DNA of 64,000 bases, from positions 1 to 64,000 of the forward strand of contig JAKALP010000024.1 of the NCBI GenBank assembly GCA_021824175.1, written 5' to 3'. Positions 8,552-16,591 of this stretch are shown one piece after another. How positions within the stretch are numbered: the stretch's first letter is position 1; the number at the start of each line of letters is the position of its first letter. The DNA is from Deltaproteobacteria bacterium. GTDB taxonomy: Bacteria; Desulfobacterota; Desulfobacteria; Desulfobacterales; Desulfosarcinaceae. Under the pieces are notes generated by a model. It was not told the origin of the DNA, made no database searches, and saw nothing but the letters and a program-made list of their open reading frames with translations. The position numbers and the translations under genes were made by a program.

Positions 8552-8660
8552 AAAAAAACCGCCCACGGGTACTTGTTCATCGAGATCCTACCATACGTAA
8601 TAACAGTCGGTAGGAGTCATCAGCCAAACCCGGGCGGTTATATGGGGGACTCCATCCCCT
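8552..8660 (-). promoter_or_regulatory. Fluoride riboswitch (crcB motif) with overlapping intrinsic terminator
   Basis: Reading the minus strand from 8659, the sequence is GGGGATGG then AGTCCCCC, a short linker, AACCGCCC, and GGCTGATGACTCCTACC (ending near 8608). This is the crcB-motif consensus: P1 helix GGGGA/TCCCC, the AACCGCC strand and the invariant CTGATGACTCCTAC. Further down, ACCC-GT-GGGCGGTT (8559-8572) followed by seven T's can pair with AACCGCCCGGGT of the aptamer (8627-8639). A terminator would thus form when the aptamer is not held by fluoride. A third helix, TCCTACC with GGTAGGA (8584-8590), is possible. It controls the minus-strand operon beginning at 8488. This is the expected ON-switch design: fluoride allows read-through. 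Confidence 0.93.
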
Positions 8661-8791
8661 TTATCTTTATTGATATTTAATAGTAAGCGATTTCACTGTC
8701 AAGCCGGAAACCTTTTATGTCGTACCCCCATACTTCGCAAAAACTTCGTAAAAACTTCAGCACTCACCTCCGTTGAAGTCGTTTCCTTAAC
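8661..8791. other. Intergenic stretch, promoter region of the fluoride operon
   Basis: No gene is visible. The AT-rich part near 8665-8700 lies just upstream of the riboswitch on the minus strand and should hold the operon promoter; I could not assign -35/-10 boxes with confidence. With the riboswitch and the palindromic element it makes up the 449-base gene-free gap 8489-8937. Confidence 0.5.
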
Positions 8792-8936
8792 TAGTGCCTG
8801 ACCGAAAAGCCCATATTTTTCCAAGTTCAAGGCGGAGGCAAAATTTTAACCGCAGGAATACATGGAGTATTTCGAGGATTAAAATTTTGCCCCAACGCAG
8901 AAATTGGGAAAATAGGGGCTTTTCGGTCAGGCACTA
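8792..8936. repeat. 145-bp imperfect palindromic repeat element (MITE-like)
   Basis: The ends are perfect 21-base inverted repeats (8792-8812 and 8916-8936; outermost bases TAGTGCCTGACCGAAAAGCC). Similarity continues inward on both arms through GGCAAAATTTTAA and its complement, so the whole element can fold into one long hairpin. No ORF is inside. Its right end abuts the TAG stop of the metallopeptidase gene. The form is that of a non-autonomous miniature element or large REP-type hairpin; no second copy is in the window. Confidence 0.75.
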
Positions 8937-8937
8937 A

Positions 8938-9327
8938 CTACTCATACCCCAAATCCGCAAGCTCCTCATCGCTGAGGCCCAAGGCATGGGCAATTTCGTG
9001 GGCCACGGTGATCTCTATTTCTTCGACCAATTCATCCCGGGTCAGACACATCTCTTCCAGGGGCTCTTGGAAGATAAATATGGTATCCGGATAGAGGGGC
9101 GGCTCGGTTACCGAACGTTCGGTCAGGGGCACACCCCAGTAGATGCCGAACAGGGTCTCATCCGGTCCCATGTCCAGCTGGGCCAGCAGCTCGTTGCTGG
9201 GCCGCTTCTGCACGCTGATCAAGATATTATCAAGGTGCCGGCGCATTTCCATGGGTATGCGGTCAATGGCTTGCTGCACGGCACGGTCGAATTCCTGGTC
9301 GCTGAGTCTGACTTTCTTGAAGGCCAT
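8938..9327 (-). CDS. Metallopeptidase family protein (zincin-like, minimal MMP-like)
   Basis: This 129-residue protein ends in the zinc signature H110-E-I-A-H114-A-L-G-L-SDEEL, the extended HExxHxxGxxxxxL motif of the short bacterial zincin-like family (formerly DUF1025). The upstream part has the family stretch ETLFGIYWGVPL and a loop with acidic residues. It probably acts in the cytoplasm, as there is no signal peptide. It is the last gene in the Hsp70-module direction, 38 bases after the zinc-ribbon gene, and may be co-transcribed. Substrates of this family are unknown; a link with chaperone-assisted protein turnover is inference from context. Confidence 0.85.
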   Translation of the reverse strand: MAFKKVRLSDQEFDRAVQQAIDRIPMEMRRHLDNILISVQKRPSNELLAQLDMGPDETLFGIYWGVPLTERSVTEPPLYPDTIFIFQEPLEEMCLTRDELVEEIEITVAHEIAHALGLSDEELADLGYE

Positions 9328-9365
9328 GATGGCTGTATCCTTCCCGAAAGCAATCGGAAATGATT

Positions 9366-9665
9366 TTATTCATTGCGACCCAAGGACCGCATGTACCAAC
9401 GCGTGGCTTCCGCAAACTGCTTTTGGTGTAAACAGGCCAGAAAAGCCAACCGGGCCGCAGCCGGTGAATGCTTCAAGTGCCAGGCGCTTTGCGCGCTTTG
9501 CAAAGCCTCGGCCGCATCGTTGCGACGTAAAAAGCGTTGACTCTCCGATCGAAGCTGCGCTGAGGCGTCCAAAATTTGAATTAAAATACTCAGGTCCGTT
9601 CCGCAGCGGGTGCATTGCGGCTCAGACAGATTCATTTTCCGGCAAGCTGGGCAAGTAATCTCCAC
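9366..9665 (-). CDS. Small zinc-ribbon protein of the accessory Hsp70 cluster
   Basis: This 99-residue protein opens with a zinc ribbon, C5-P-A-C8 and C18-T-R-C21, followed by a helical region resembling one to two TPR-like hairpins (residues 30-95). The start lies six bases beyond the stop of the Hsp70 gene, so the two are translated from one message. It may be a client or partner adaptor of the Hsp70, but I know no named family. A downstream metallopeptidase gene follows after 38 bases. Confidence 0.7.
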   Translation of the reverse strand: MEITCPACRKMNLSEPQCTRCGTDLSILIQILDASAQLRSESQRFLRRNDAAEALQSAQSAWHLKHSPAAARLAFLACLHQKQFAEATRWYMRSLGRNE

Positions 9666-9671
9666 GGAAGT

Positions 9672-11405
9672 TCAATCCTCCAGATAGAAGAGCATGTCGG
9701 ACAGCGATTCGTTGAGTCGCGCCAGCTTGGAAAGATCACCGTCGGCAATGACCTTCTGACTTTCGGATAGGAGTGCGCGCAGCTCATCGGCGTCAGTGGC
9801 ATCGATCTCTTCCAGAAGCGCATCAGCCCGTTTGCGCAAATCCTTGGCAATAACGATAATCTGGTGCTTCTCTTCGCCGGCTTGCTCCAGCCGGCTGCTC
9901 TCCCCATGGTTGAGTCCGAGGACATCGCCAAGATTCTCGCGCGCCCGGTCCAGGTCAAATGACGCGCCGTCGTCTCCCGTCTGCATTGAAACCGTTTTAG
10001 ACAAGCCAGTGCGTTTTTCGATGGCCGTAACCTCCAGCACACCGTTGAGATCCAGGGCCAATGTCAGCACAATTTCATTGCCGGCCGGCGCATCTTTGAG
10101 CCCTTCGACCAGAAAATTTCCGATAAAGATATTATCTTCGGCCAGCGGTGCTTCACCTTGGTAGATGCGCACATCCACGGCCGGTTGACCGTCATGCATC
10201 GTTAAGAAGACTTCCCCCTTTTTGGTTGGAAGCGCGGTGCCGCGGTGGATCAAGGGCACAAAAATATCGTTCTGCAACATGCCGTTGAATATGCCCACGG
10301 CGCTGGTGCCGAAAGTATAAGGGGTGATGTCGACCAGAATGCTGCTGGTCTTTAGGCCTTTGATTACCCCGGCCTGGATGGAGGCCCCCATGGCCACGAT
10401 CAGATCGGGATCGATTTCATGGCGCGGCGCAACGGGAAGCACTTGGCTTAAAAGCTCCGTCACCAACGGCGTGCGCGAAGCACCGCCCACCAGGATGACT
10501 TTGTCCACAGCGCCGGGCAGGATGGCGGCATCCTTAAAGCAGCGATGCACGCAATCAATGGTTTTGCGCAGCAGAGGACGGATCATCTCTTCATATTCCG
10601 AGCGCGCGATTTCCATATCCAGATGCAGATCACCGATCATATACTCTTCGCGGATACGGGCAAAGGGAACGTCGGACAGCGCGCGCTTGGCTTTCTCAAC
10701 GGCGATCCACAGGCGATTGCGGGCTTTGAGATCCTCCATCAGACGGATGCCGTGGGCTTCAAAAAAACACTGATCCACATGCGCCATCAACAATTGATCG
10801 AAATCGTCTCCTCCCAGATGCGTGTCGCCGTGACTGGCTTTGACTTCCACGATGCCGTCTTGGGCCACGACCAAAGAAGCATCAAAGGTGCCTCCGCCCA
10901 AGTCGTAGACCAGCACAGTCTGGTCCTTGGTCTGATCGGCATCATAGGCCAGGGCCGCGGCCGTGGGCTCATTGATGATGCGTCGCACCTCTAATCCCGC
11001 CAGGGTCCCGGCATTCTGCGTGGCCTTGCGCTGAGCGTCATCGAAATAGGCCGGCACGGTAATGACGGCCTCGGTAACGGCCTGGCCCAAGTAGGCTTCG
11101 GCGGCGGTTTTGAGTTTGGCCAGGATCATGGCTGAGATTTCTTCCGGAGTATACGTCCGGCTGGCGATGGTAACCTGGGTATTCTGCCCCATTTTGCGCT
11201 TGATGGACAAAACAGTGGATTCAGGCGCAGCCACCATCTGATTCTTGGCCGGCCGTCCCACGATGATGCCGCCGTTGGCATCCACGCTCACACAGGACGG
11301 CATGATCGACTCGCCATCCACGGCAATGACTTGGGGCCGCCCATCTCGAATGACGGCCACTTCCGAATTGGTAGTGCCCAAATCAATACCGACGATGGCG
11401 CTCAT
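9672..11405 (-). CDS. Hsp70-family chaperone, short accessory DnaK paralogue
   Basis: This 577-residue Hsp70 has the phosphate loop GIDLGTTNSEVAV at residues 6-18, the second motif VYDLGGGTFDASLV, INEPTAAALAYDAD and VGGASRTPLV. A substrate-binding beta domain follows from about residue 385, then a shortened helical lid. Canonical DnaK is about 635-640 residues and ends in an acidic EEVD-like tail; this one stops at DMLFYLED, so it is a paralogue. It refolds or remodels clients with ATP. Its ATG overlaps the grpE-like stop by ATGA. The neighbouring GrpE-like, J-like and TPR proteins suggest a dedicated chaperone machine. Confidence 0.9.
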   Translation of the reverse strand: MSAIVGIDLGTTNSEVAVIRDGRPQVIAVDGESIMPSCVSVDANGGIIVGRPAKNQMVAAPESTVLSIKRKMGQNTQVTIASRTYTPEEISAMILAKLKTAAEAYLGQAVTEAVITVPAYFDDAQRKATQNAGTLAGLEVRRIINEPTAAALAYDADQTKDQTVLVYDLGGGTFDASLVVAQDGIVEVKASHGDTHLGGDDFDQLLMAHVDQCFFEAHGIRLMEDLKARNRLWIAVEKAKRALSDVPFARIREEYMIGDLHLDMEIARSEYEEMIRPLLRKTIDCVHRCFKDAAILPGAVDKVILVGGASRTPLVTELLSQVLPVAPRHEIDPDLIVAMGASIQAGVIKGLKTSSILVDITPYTFGTSAVGIFNGMLQNDIFVPLIHRGTALPTKKGEVFLTMHDGQPAVDVRIYQGEAPLAEDNIFIGNFLVEGLKDAPAGNEIVLTLALDLNGVLEVTAIEKRTGLSKTVSMQTGDDGASFDLDRARENLGDVLGLNHGESSRLEQAGEEKHQIIVIAKDLRKRADALLEEIDATDADELRALLSESQKVIADGDLSKLARLNESLSDMLFYLED

Positions 11406-12094
11406 ATTCCTCCTCCTTTGTGGATTGCGATTTTTACTTCGGCGAATTTCAGCACTTCATCCTTGAACAAGTATCCGGCCCCCAGTTCGTCGATGACTGT
11501 ATTGTGCGGCACGGTGGTATTTTCTTCCACGGCGACGGCTTTCATGCGCGTGGGGTCGAAGCTCTGCCCCTTGGCTGGCATGGCGGTCACGCCCGCATCC
11601 CGCAGCAATAGCTCAAAATGGTCGCGCAACAGCGCAAACCCTTGTTCAAAGGAGATCCAGGCCGTGGACCATTGGCGGCGGGCCGCAAAAAAACGGGCCT
11701 GGGGCGGATGAGCGAGCTTCAGAGCCAATCGGTTCAACCGTTCCAGTATCTCGGCATAGGGCAATAAAAATCGCTTTTGAGCCGCCAATTCCAGACGGCC
11801 GCGCTCCTGGCGCTCAGCGCTCAGCCGGCCGGCAAGATCCCTCAGCATCTCTTCAAAGCCTGCCAGGGTTTGTCCGAACCGCGTAAAGGTTTCATGGCTG
11901 CGCCGCGTGCCCTTGCTCACGTCGCTGCGCAGTACACACAGGGCTTCAAAGAAGGAGTACAGATCCGGCGCCGGATCTTCCTCCGGCGGGCTAAACGCGC
12001 CAGGCATGCCATGATCGCCGCGATCGGCTTCGCCCGCCATTTCATCCAGCCACTGCTTGAAGTTTGCTTCTATGGTTTGCTTCCACTCTTGCAC
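11402..12094 (-). CDS. GrpE-like nucleotide exchange factor of the accessory Hsp70
   Basis: The C-terminal 110 residues match GrpE: a long helix then a beta domain with DPTRMKAVAVEEN, NTVIDELGAGYLFKDEVLKFAEVKIA. GrpE dimers release ADP from Hsp70. The N-terminal half is longer and more divergent than housekeeping GrpE, with an acidic linker PPEEDPAPD. No ATG is available at the 5' end. I chose the GTG at 12092-12094 (about 230 residues) downstream of GGGAAGG; GTG at 12106 or TTG at 12139 are alternatives. It overlaps the Hsp70 gene by four bases, so the pair should be made in step. Confidence 0.82.
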   Translation of the reverse strand: MQEWKQTIEANFKQWLDEMAGEADRGDHGMPGAFSPPEEDPAPDLYSFFEALCVLRSDVSKGTRRSHETFTRFGQTLAGFEEMLRDLAGRLSAERQERGRLELAAQKRFLLPYAEILERLNRLALKLAHPPQARFFAARRQWSTAWISFEQGFALLRDHFELLLRDAGVTAMPAKGQSFDPTRMKAVAVEENTTVPHNTVIDELGAGYLFKDEVLKFAEVKIAIHKGGGI

Positions 12095-12181
12095 GTTTGA
12101 ACACACCTTCCCTTTGAACCGGCGGTGAATGCGCCCCAACCGGACGATCTTATACTTTTCCGTTGCGCGACAGAAAATACT

Positions 12182-12487
12182 TCAGCGTCCGGCACAGGCG
12201 CGCAGTTTGCGTTTCAAGGTTTCAAAATCCGGCGGCGCCGGACGCTGACCCCAGGCGAAGTGTTGCACCACGGCTTCCATGGGCGAGGCCACGCCGGTCT
12301 TGGTGTTGAAGCACTCATATTGCAGGCGGCCGGCTTCATCCTTCAAGGCCTGATAGGCTTCGCTGATGGCGGCAAAACGGTGCGGCGCGCGTTCGGGAGG
12401 AAAGCGCTTGACGCGCTCCAGGTAAGCCTTGCGCACCGCCTCATCACCGGCATCGGGAGTGATGCCTAAAATATCATAGGGATTCAT
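12182..12487 (-). CDS. J-domain-like protein lacking the HPD motif
   Basis: This 101-residue protein starts NPYDILGITPDAGDEAVRKAY, unmistakably a J-domain helix I-II, and continues with FAAISEAYQALKDEAGRLQYE, the helix III region. Between them, where J proteins carry HPD, it reads F29-P30-P31-E32. The HPD tripeptide is needed to stimulate Hsp70 ATPase in known J proteins, so this one either works differently or only tethers. The C-terminal 35 residues are unrecognised. It lies 87 bases upstream of the grpE-like gene in the same direction. The degenerate loop is a direct observation; its consequence is inferred. Confidence 0.8.
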   Translation of the reverse strand: MNPYDILGITPDAGDEAVRKAYLERVKRFPPERAPHRFAAISEAYQALKDEAGRLQYECFNTKTGVASPMEAVVQHFAWGQRPAPPDFETLKRKLRACAGR

Positions 12488-12596
12488 GACCCTGCCCTTT
12501 CTCCCATGTTAAATCTGGATCTTATTTATTACCGGTCGGCGTGACCGCGGCCCCCCTTGGCCGCGATAGACTCATTTTTTCGGGCGGATTCATCCA

Positions 12597-15110
12597 TTAA
12601 AACAGCTCCATTTGCCGCGGCCCGGACGAAGAAGATTTCTTCCGTCTTCCACCCTTAGTCCTTGAATTTCTTCCCTCCCGCGAAGAAGACCGCGGCGGGG
12701 AAAGGTTATCGATCATGGAACGAAGAACAGCTTCGGTTAACTCATCATCTTCCATGTCATCATGTTCTTCATCATCCAAATCCATTGATCCAAACGGATC
12801 GGCGCGGTGTCGTGCCTGATCTTGTCCTGATTTCAACGCTTGAATCTGCTTCTGAACTTCAGCCGTCACCATCGCCTCTTGCTGCTCACGGGATAATTTC
12901 AAAATGGTCGTAAGCTCATCCATCGCCGCCTTCAAGCCTGGGAGCAGACGAGCGTCATCCTGATGCATCAGATAGCGCTGATAGCGAAAATAGGCGTCGT
13001 TGGGATCGCTTTTTAACCGATTGCGCACGCAGAGAGATGCAATATCCGGGCTGTAGTAATGGTTGCTGAGCGCATAGGTTAAAATGGCCTTGGCCTCCAA
13101 ACAGGACATTTGCTCTTGCACGGACCGCTTCATAAAACCATGAATCAGTTTCCGATGGCGCAAGACGAATTTATAGGCTTGGGGCAGCGACCTGAAATAG
13201 AGCAGCGTTTCCGCTAAATCCCCGGCAATGCCGGCTTTGGCCGGCCCTTTCAGGGTGCTTTGGATCAAAGCTTCGTTCTCTTTGAGCAAGCGATGATCAA
13301 CGCCGTAGTAGCGCGCGGCAATCCAATAGAAAAAGTGCAACGTCATCTTGCCGGCCGGCTGATGGGCAATGGCCTTTTCCCACAGCGCCGCGGCTTCGGC
13401 CTCATGGTGACAAAGCAATTCAAAGGCGGACCAGCGGGCATAAAGAAACCCATGGCTGCGATTCATATCTTCCGAGATGGCATCCGAAACCGCCAGCGCC
13501 CGAGGCAGCAATGCGCGGCACTTGTCAATTTCCGCCTTTTGCGCATAGGCGTGCGCGGCTCTGATACAAGCGACAATAAAACCTTCGCGCACCTTTGCAT
13601 CCATGGGATCCAAGGCCAAGGCCTGTTCGAGGTAGTTCAAACCCTTGAGCAAAGCCTTGCGCTCAAGGCAGCGATTGCCGGCCTTGAAAAGCACTTCCTT
13701 TTCATCGGGGAATTGCTTGATCAACTGATCCAGCATTTTGTTGACTTTGGCGGTCTGCCCATTCTTTTCATAAAAATCGATCAGCGCCATCTGGGTATTC
13801 TTGGCGCCAGGGTCGGCTTTCAGGCTCTTTTCGTAACATCGCTCGGCCAATTCCGGATTTCTGAAGGTAGCGCGCTCCCGGCGCTTGAATATTGAAAAAA
13901 ATGCAAACGGTGAATCATCCGGGATCACCTGGGCAAAAAGATCTCCCAGCCGGCGGTAAACCAGGGCGCGGATCTTTTGCCCATCCCCGTGGAATTGGTG
14001 GTGCACGCTTAGAAACTTCTCCCAAAGTTCTAAAATGATCTCATCATCAAGGGAATGATTTTCCGTGTGCAAGGCCAGGGATCGTTGCGCCCATAGCTGT
14101 TTTATCGGATCACTTGCGGAGAACGAAAAAGCGGATTGGGACAGGTGGCGGAGATACTTCTGACTTTGATCAAAAGGCATTTCCAAACAAGAATTATAAA
14201 AAAGCTCGGTCAAGGTGCGCTCAATGCCGGATTTTATCGAGGGAAATCCTTCAACACGGCCATGCAAATGATCGTAAGCGTCTCTGAAACGCTGGACCCG
14301 CCATAAATAATCGGCTCGGGCAATCACTGGCGCCAGCACATCAAATCCGGCCGCGCAACACACTTCTTCCACAAACGCCGCATCCTTGGCTGTAGCATCA
14401 TTTCCAAGATCTCCAGCCAGCAGCCGGGCATAGGGTTCCGCAAAGGCGGCCGCGGCCGAACCCGCATCAATTTTCGCAAAAGCGACGAGCGCCCTGTCAT
14501 CCTCAGCGGCATAAAACGCGCTCAGCCCTTTGATCAACCATTTCCAGTTGCCGAACGGCGAACGCAACCCGATGGGCTTAATCAAGTCCAGGGCACAACC
14601 GTTGTTTTGTTGACCCATCGATTTGAGCGCGGCGTGAATTCGGTCCAACTCACCATTGATCGCCTCCGGCAATCCGCTGGGCTGGGGCAGATCATCAAAG
14701 GCCACGACCAGGGCGTCGGCCGCCAGCATGATGTCCTTGGCAGGCAAGGCATTCATGCCGCGCATAAAAGTTGCCGCTGTCTCGGCGGCCTTGGCAAACT
14801 CCTGGCGTTTGAGCTGCAACCGAATGCTTTCGGCGCAAGGGCGGTCACCGGCCAGCTTTTCAAGCTGGTCAAGAATCATGGCCGCCTCCTGGGTCATCCC
14901 CTTTTGAAGCCGCTGTTTGTATAGCCCTTCGTAAGCAGCCTGCAACTGGGCTTTATAGTCCGGCGCATTTTTTTTATAAAGCGCCTTGAAAGCATCCACT
15001 GCTTGCCGAAATCGACCCGCCGTAAGATGCTCTTGGGCTTGACATTCCGGTGAGAGCACTGCTGCGACTGAATGCCCGCCTTTTTGTCCCTTGTTCTTCC
15101 TTCTTTTCAT
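12597..15110 (-). CDS. Large TPR-repeat protein of the accessory Hsp70 cluster
   Basis: This 837-residue cytoplasmic protein is rich in helical pairs of TPR type throughout, for example around residues 20-75, 415-490 and 560-600. Near the C-terminus is an acidic stretch (DLDDEEHDDMEDDELTE) and then a basic Arg/Lys/Ser tail ending GPRQMELF. No signal peptide, catalytic motif or zinc site is visible. It is the first gene of a same-strand series with J-like, GrpE-like, Hsp70, zinc-ribbon and metallopeptidase genes, with a 109-base gap before the J-like gene. TPR proteins often bind Hsp70 tails or clients, so a scaffold role is likely but inferred. Confidence 0.75.
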   Translation of the reverse strand: MKRRKNKGQKGGHSVAAVLSPECQAQEHLTAGRFRQAVDAFKALYKKNAPDYKAQLQAAYEGLYKQRLQKGMTQEAAMILDQLEKLAGDRPCAESIRLQLKRQEFAKAAETAATFMRGMNALPAKDIMLAADALVVAFDDLPQPSGLPEAINGELDRIHAALKSMGQQNNGCALDLIKPIGLRSPFGNWKWLIKGLSAFYAAEDDRALVAFAKIDAGSAAAAFAEPYARLLAGDLGNDATAKDAAFVEEVCCAAGFDVLAPVIARADYLWRVQRFRDAYDHLHGRVEGFPSIKSGIERTLTELFYNSCLEMPFDQSQKYLRHLSQSAFSFSASDPIKQLWAQRSLALHTENHSLDDEIILELWEKFLSVHHQFHGDGQKIRALVYRRLGDLFAQVIPDDSPFAFFSIFKRRERATFRNPELAERCYEKSLKADPGAKNTQMALIDFYEKNGQTAKVNKMLDQLIKQFPDEKEVLFKAGNRCLERKALLKGLNYLEQALALDPMDAKVREGFIVACIRAAHAYAQKAEIDKCRALLPRALAVSDAISEDMNRSHGFLYARWSAFELLCHHEAEAAALWEKAIAHQPAGKMTLHFFYWIAARYYGVDHRLLKENEALIQSTLKGPAKAGIAGDLAETLLYFRSLPQAYKFVLRHRKLIHGFMKRSVQEQMSCLEAKAILTYALSNHYYSPDIASLCVRNRLKSDPNDAYFRYQRYLMHQDDARLLPGLKAAMDELTTILKLSREQQEAMVTAEVQKQIQALKSGQDQARHRADPFGSMDLDDEEHDDMEDDELTEAVLRSMIDNLSPPRSSSREGRNSRTKGGRRKKSSSSGPRQMELF

Positions 15111-15528
15111 AGCCCGGCAAAATGCCTTATCCCAGTGCCGACTGTCAATGAAAAGGTTTCATTGTTGGTAAATACTTAATGAATTCATGCTTTAAGAAGA
15201 AACACCAGCATACTTATTTACAAGCGCTGTTGGGTAAAATTCTGCGGATGACCATTGAGAGACTCACCCCAAGGCAAAGAGTGTAAGTCAGGCGTGTTGC
15301 TTTGATCGGAATCGGCATCGGTATCGCTATCGTTGTGTTTCGATTCCGATGCCGAATCCAAGGCCGTGCAACAGTCGTGACTCACACACCAAGGTAAAAA
15401 TCAAGTTGCAACCCCCTATCAGATAGAATAAGGTTAGAATAGAAGAATTCGGATTTTCGGATGTTCTACCATACCATTCCGGCAGCCTCAATTGCCGGCG
15501 TTGCTGACAAAAATAAGGAATGTTTCGG
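15111..15528. other. Divergent intergenic region between TPR protein and ParA operons
   Basis: This 418-base gap must hold promoters in both directions. No gene is visible. Its clearest structure is an inverted repeat: 15308-15321 and 15346-15359 (GGAATCGGCATCGG with CCGATGCCGAATCC, one mismatch) around TATCGCTATCG-type sequence. The rest is AT-richer than the genes, with no recognised regulatory motif. Confidence 0.5.
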
Positions 15529-16323
15529 ATGAGAAAAATCGCGGTGGCCATGGCCAAAGGAGGCGTGGGAAAAACTACGACGGCCGTCAATCTGGCCCAT
15601 GATTTGGCTCTTCAGGGTCAACGGGTGCTGCTGGTGGATTGCGACACCCAGGACCAGGCCGCCAAATTTTTAGGCGTCAAACCTGCCCATGGGCTGTATG
15701 AATTCATCACCGGCCGAAACGGAAATGGCAAGTCAGTGCTAAAAAAGGATGCCATCCATCCGGCCCGCGAAAACTTGTGGCTCCTGGCCGGGGGCATCAA
15801 ATTGGTGGAGCTGAAAAACTGGCTAGGCGAACAACCGCGCGAAAACCGCCACGCGGTATTGCGCCAATCCCTTACCCCCAAGGGCGATAGTCTGGATTTC
15901 ATGATTTTTGATTGCGCGCCGGGCTGGGACATCCTCAGCGTCAACATTTTAATGGCCGTCCAGGAGGTGCTCTGCCCGGTCTCCCTGCAAGCGCCGGCCA
16001 TCGAGGGTCTAAAGACTTTTTTCCAATATCTGATCTCGGCTCAAAAACAAAACAATGAACTGGCGCTCAAGTACGTTCTGCCGACCCTGTTTGACCGCCG
16101 CACGCGCCAGAGCGTGGATCTGTTTCAAAAGCTCAAACGGCTCTTTACCAAACAGATCTGCGAGCCCATCCGGTATAACGTGCGCTTATCCGAGGCGCCG
16201 GCCCAAGGCAAAACGATTTTTGAGTTCGATCCCCGCGCCACCGGCGCCTTTGATTATCACCAATTGACCAGGAGGCTTATCGATGACGGCATCCGAGCAA
16301 AAGAGGCCCCCCGATTTTTTTGA
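15529..16323 (+). CDS. ParA/Soj-family ATPase (orphan, in operon with Rho paralogue)
   Basis: This 264-residue ParA/MinD-type ATPase has the deviant Walker A KGGVGKTT (residues 10-17), the DCDTQDQ motif and Walker B FMIFDCAPGWD. The C-terminal half matches Soj (NVRLSEAPAQGKTIFEFDP). Such proteins form ATP-dependent dimers on DNA and position chromosomes, plasmids or protein machines. The ATG at 15529 is chosen because AAGGA lies nine bases upstream; an ATG-like start nine bases earlier would be too close to it. No parB neighbour or parS-like palindrome was seen. It overlaps the next gene by 41 bases. The partner may be the small downstream protein, so this is probably not the housekeeping chromosome ParA. 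Confidence 0.9.
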   Translation: MRKIAVAMAKGGVGKTTTAVNLAHDLALQGQRVLLVDCDTQDQAAKFLGVKPAHGLYEFITGRNGNGKSVLKKDAIHPARENLWLLAGGIKLVELKNWLGEQPRENRHAVLRQSLTPKGDSLDFMIFDCAPGWDILSVNILMAVQEVLCPVSLQAPAIEGLKTFFQYLISAQKQNNELALKYVLPTLFDRRTRQSVDLFQKLKRLFTKQICEPIRYNVRLSEAPAQGKTIFEFDPRATGAFDYHQLTRRLIDDGIRAKEAPRFF

Positions 16324-16591
16324 AGAACGCGGGCCCGATCCGGTTTCCGCGGCCACTGGCTTCGGGCCGGCGGACAAAACCATTGCCAAAAAGAAAGCCG
16401 GCTTTTATCTCTCCGAAGAGCTGATCCAGCGCTTCAACCGCCACTTTCACCAGATGAAGCTGGCCGGTGTGAGTATTGAAAACAAATCAGCCTTATTGGA
16501 AATGATGATGGCCTTTGCCCTGGAAGACCTTGATAAGGGCGGTCAAAGCCTGATAATAAAAGCCATGGCAGTCAAGGAAGGGCAATTGTGA
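16283..16591 (+). CDS. Small putative ribbon-helix-helix partner of ParA
   Basis: This 102-residue protein has a disordered N-terminus (residues 1-35). A core follows, KKKAGFYLSEELIQRFNRHF, then a helix pair ending MMMAFALEDLDKG. A strand followed by two helices is what ribbon-helix-helix DNA-binding proteins show, and such proteins act as centromere-binding partners of orphan ParA ATPases. The match is by pattern only. Its gene overlaps parA by 41 bases in another frame, and its TGA overlaps the GTG start of the rho-like gene, so the three are tightly coupled. Confidence 0.65.
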   Translation: MTASEQKRPPDFFEERGPDPVSAATGFGPADKTIAKKKAGFYLSEELIQRFNRHFHQMKLAGVSIENKSALLEMMMAFALEDLDKGGQSLIIKAMAVKEGQL

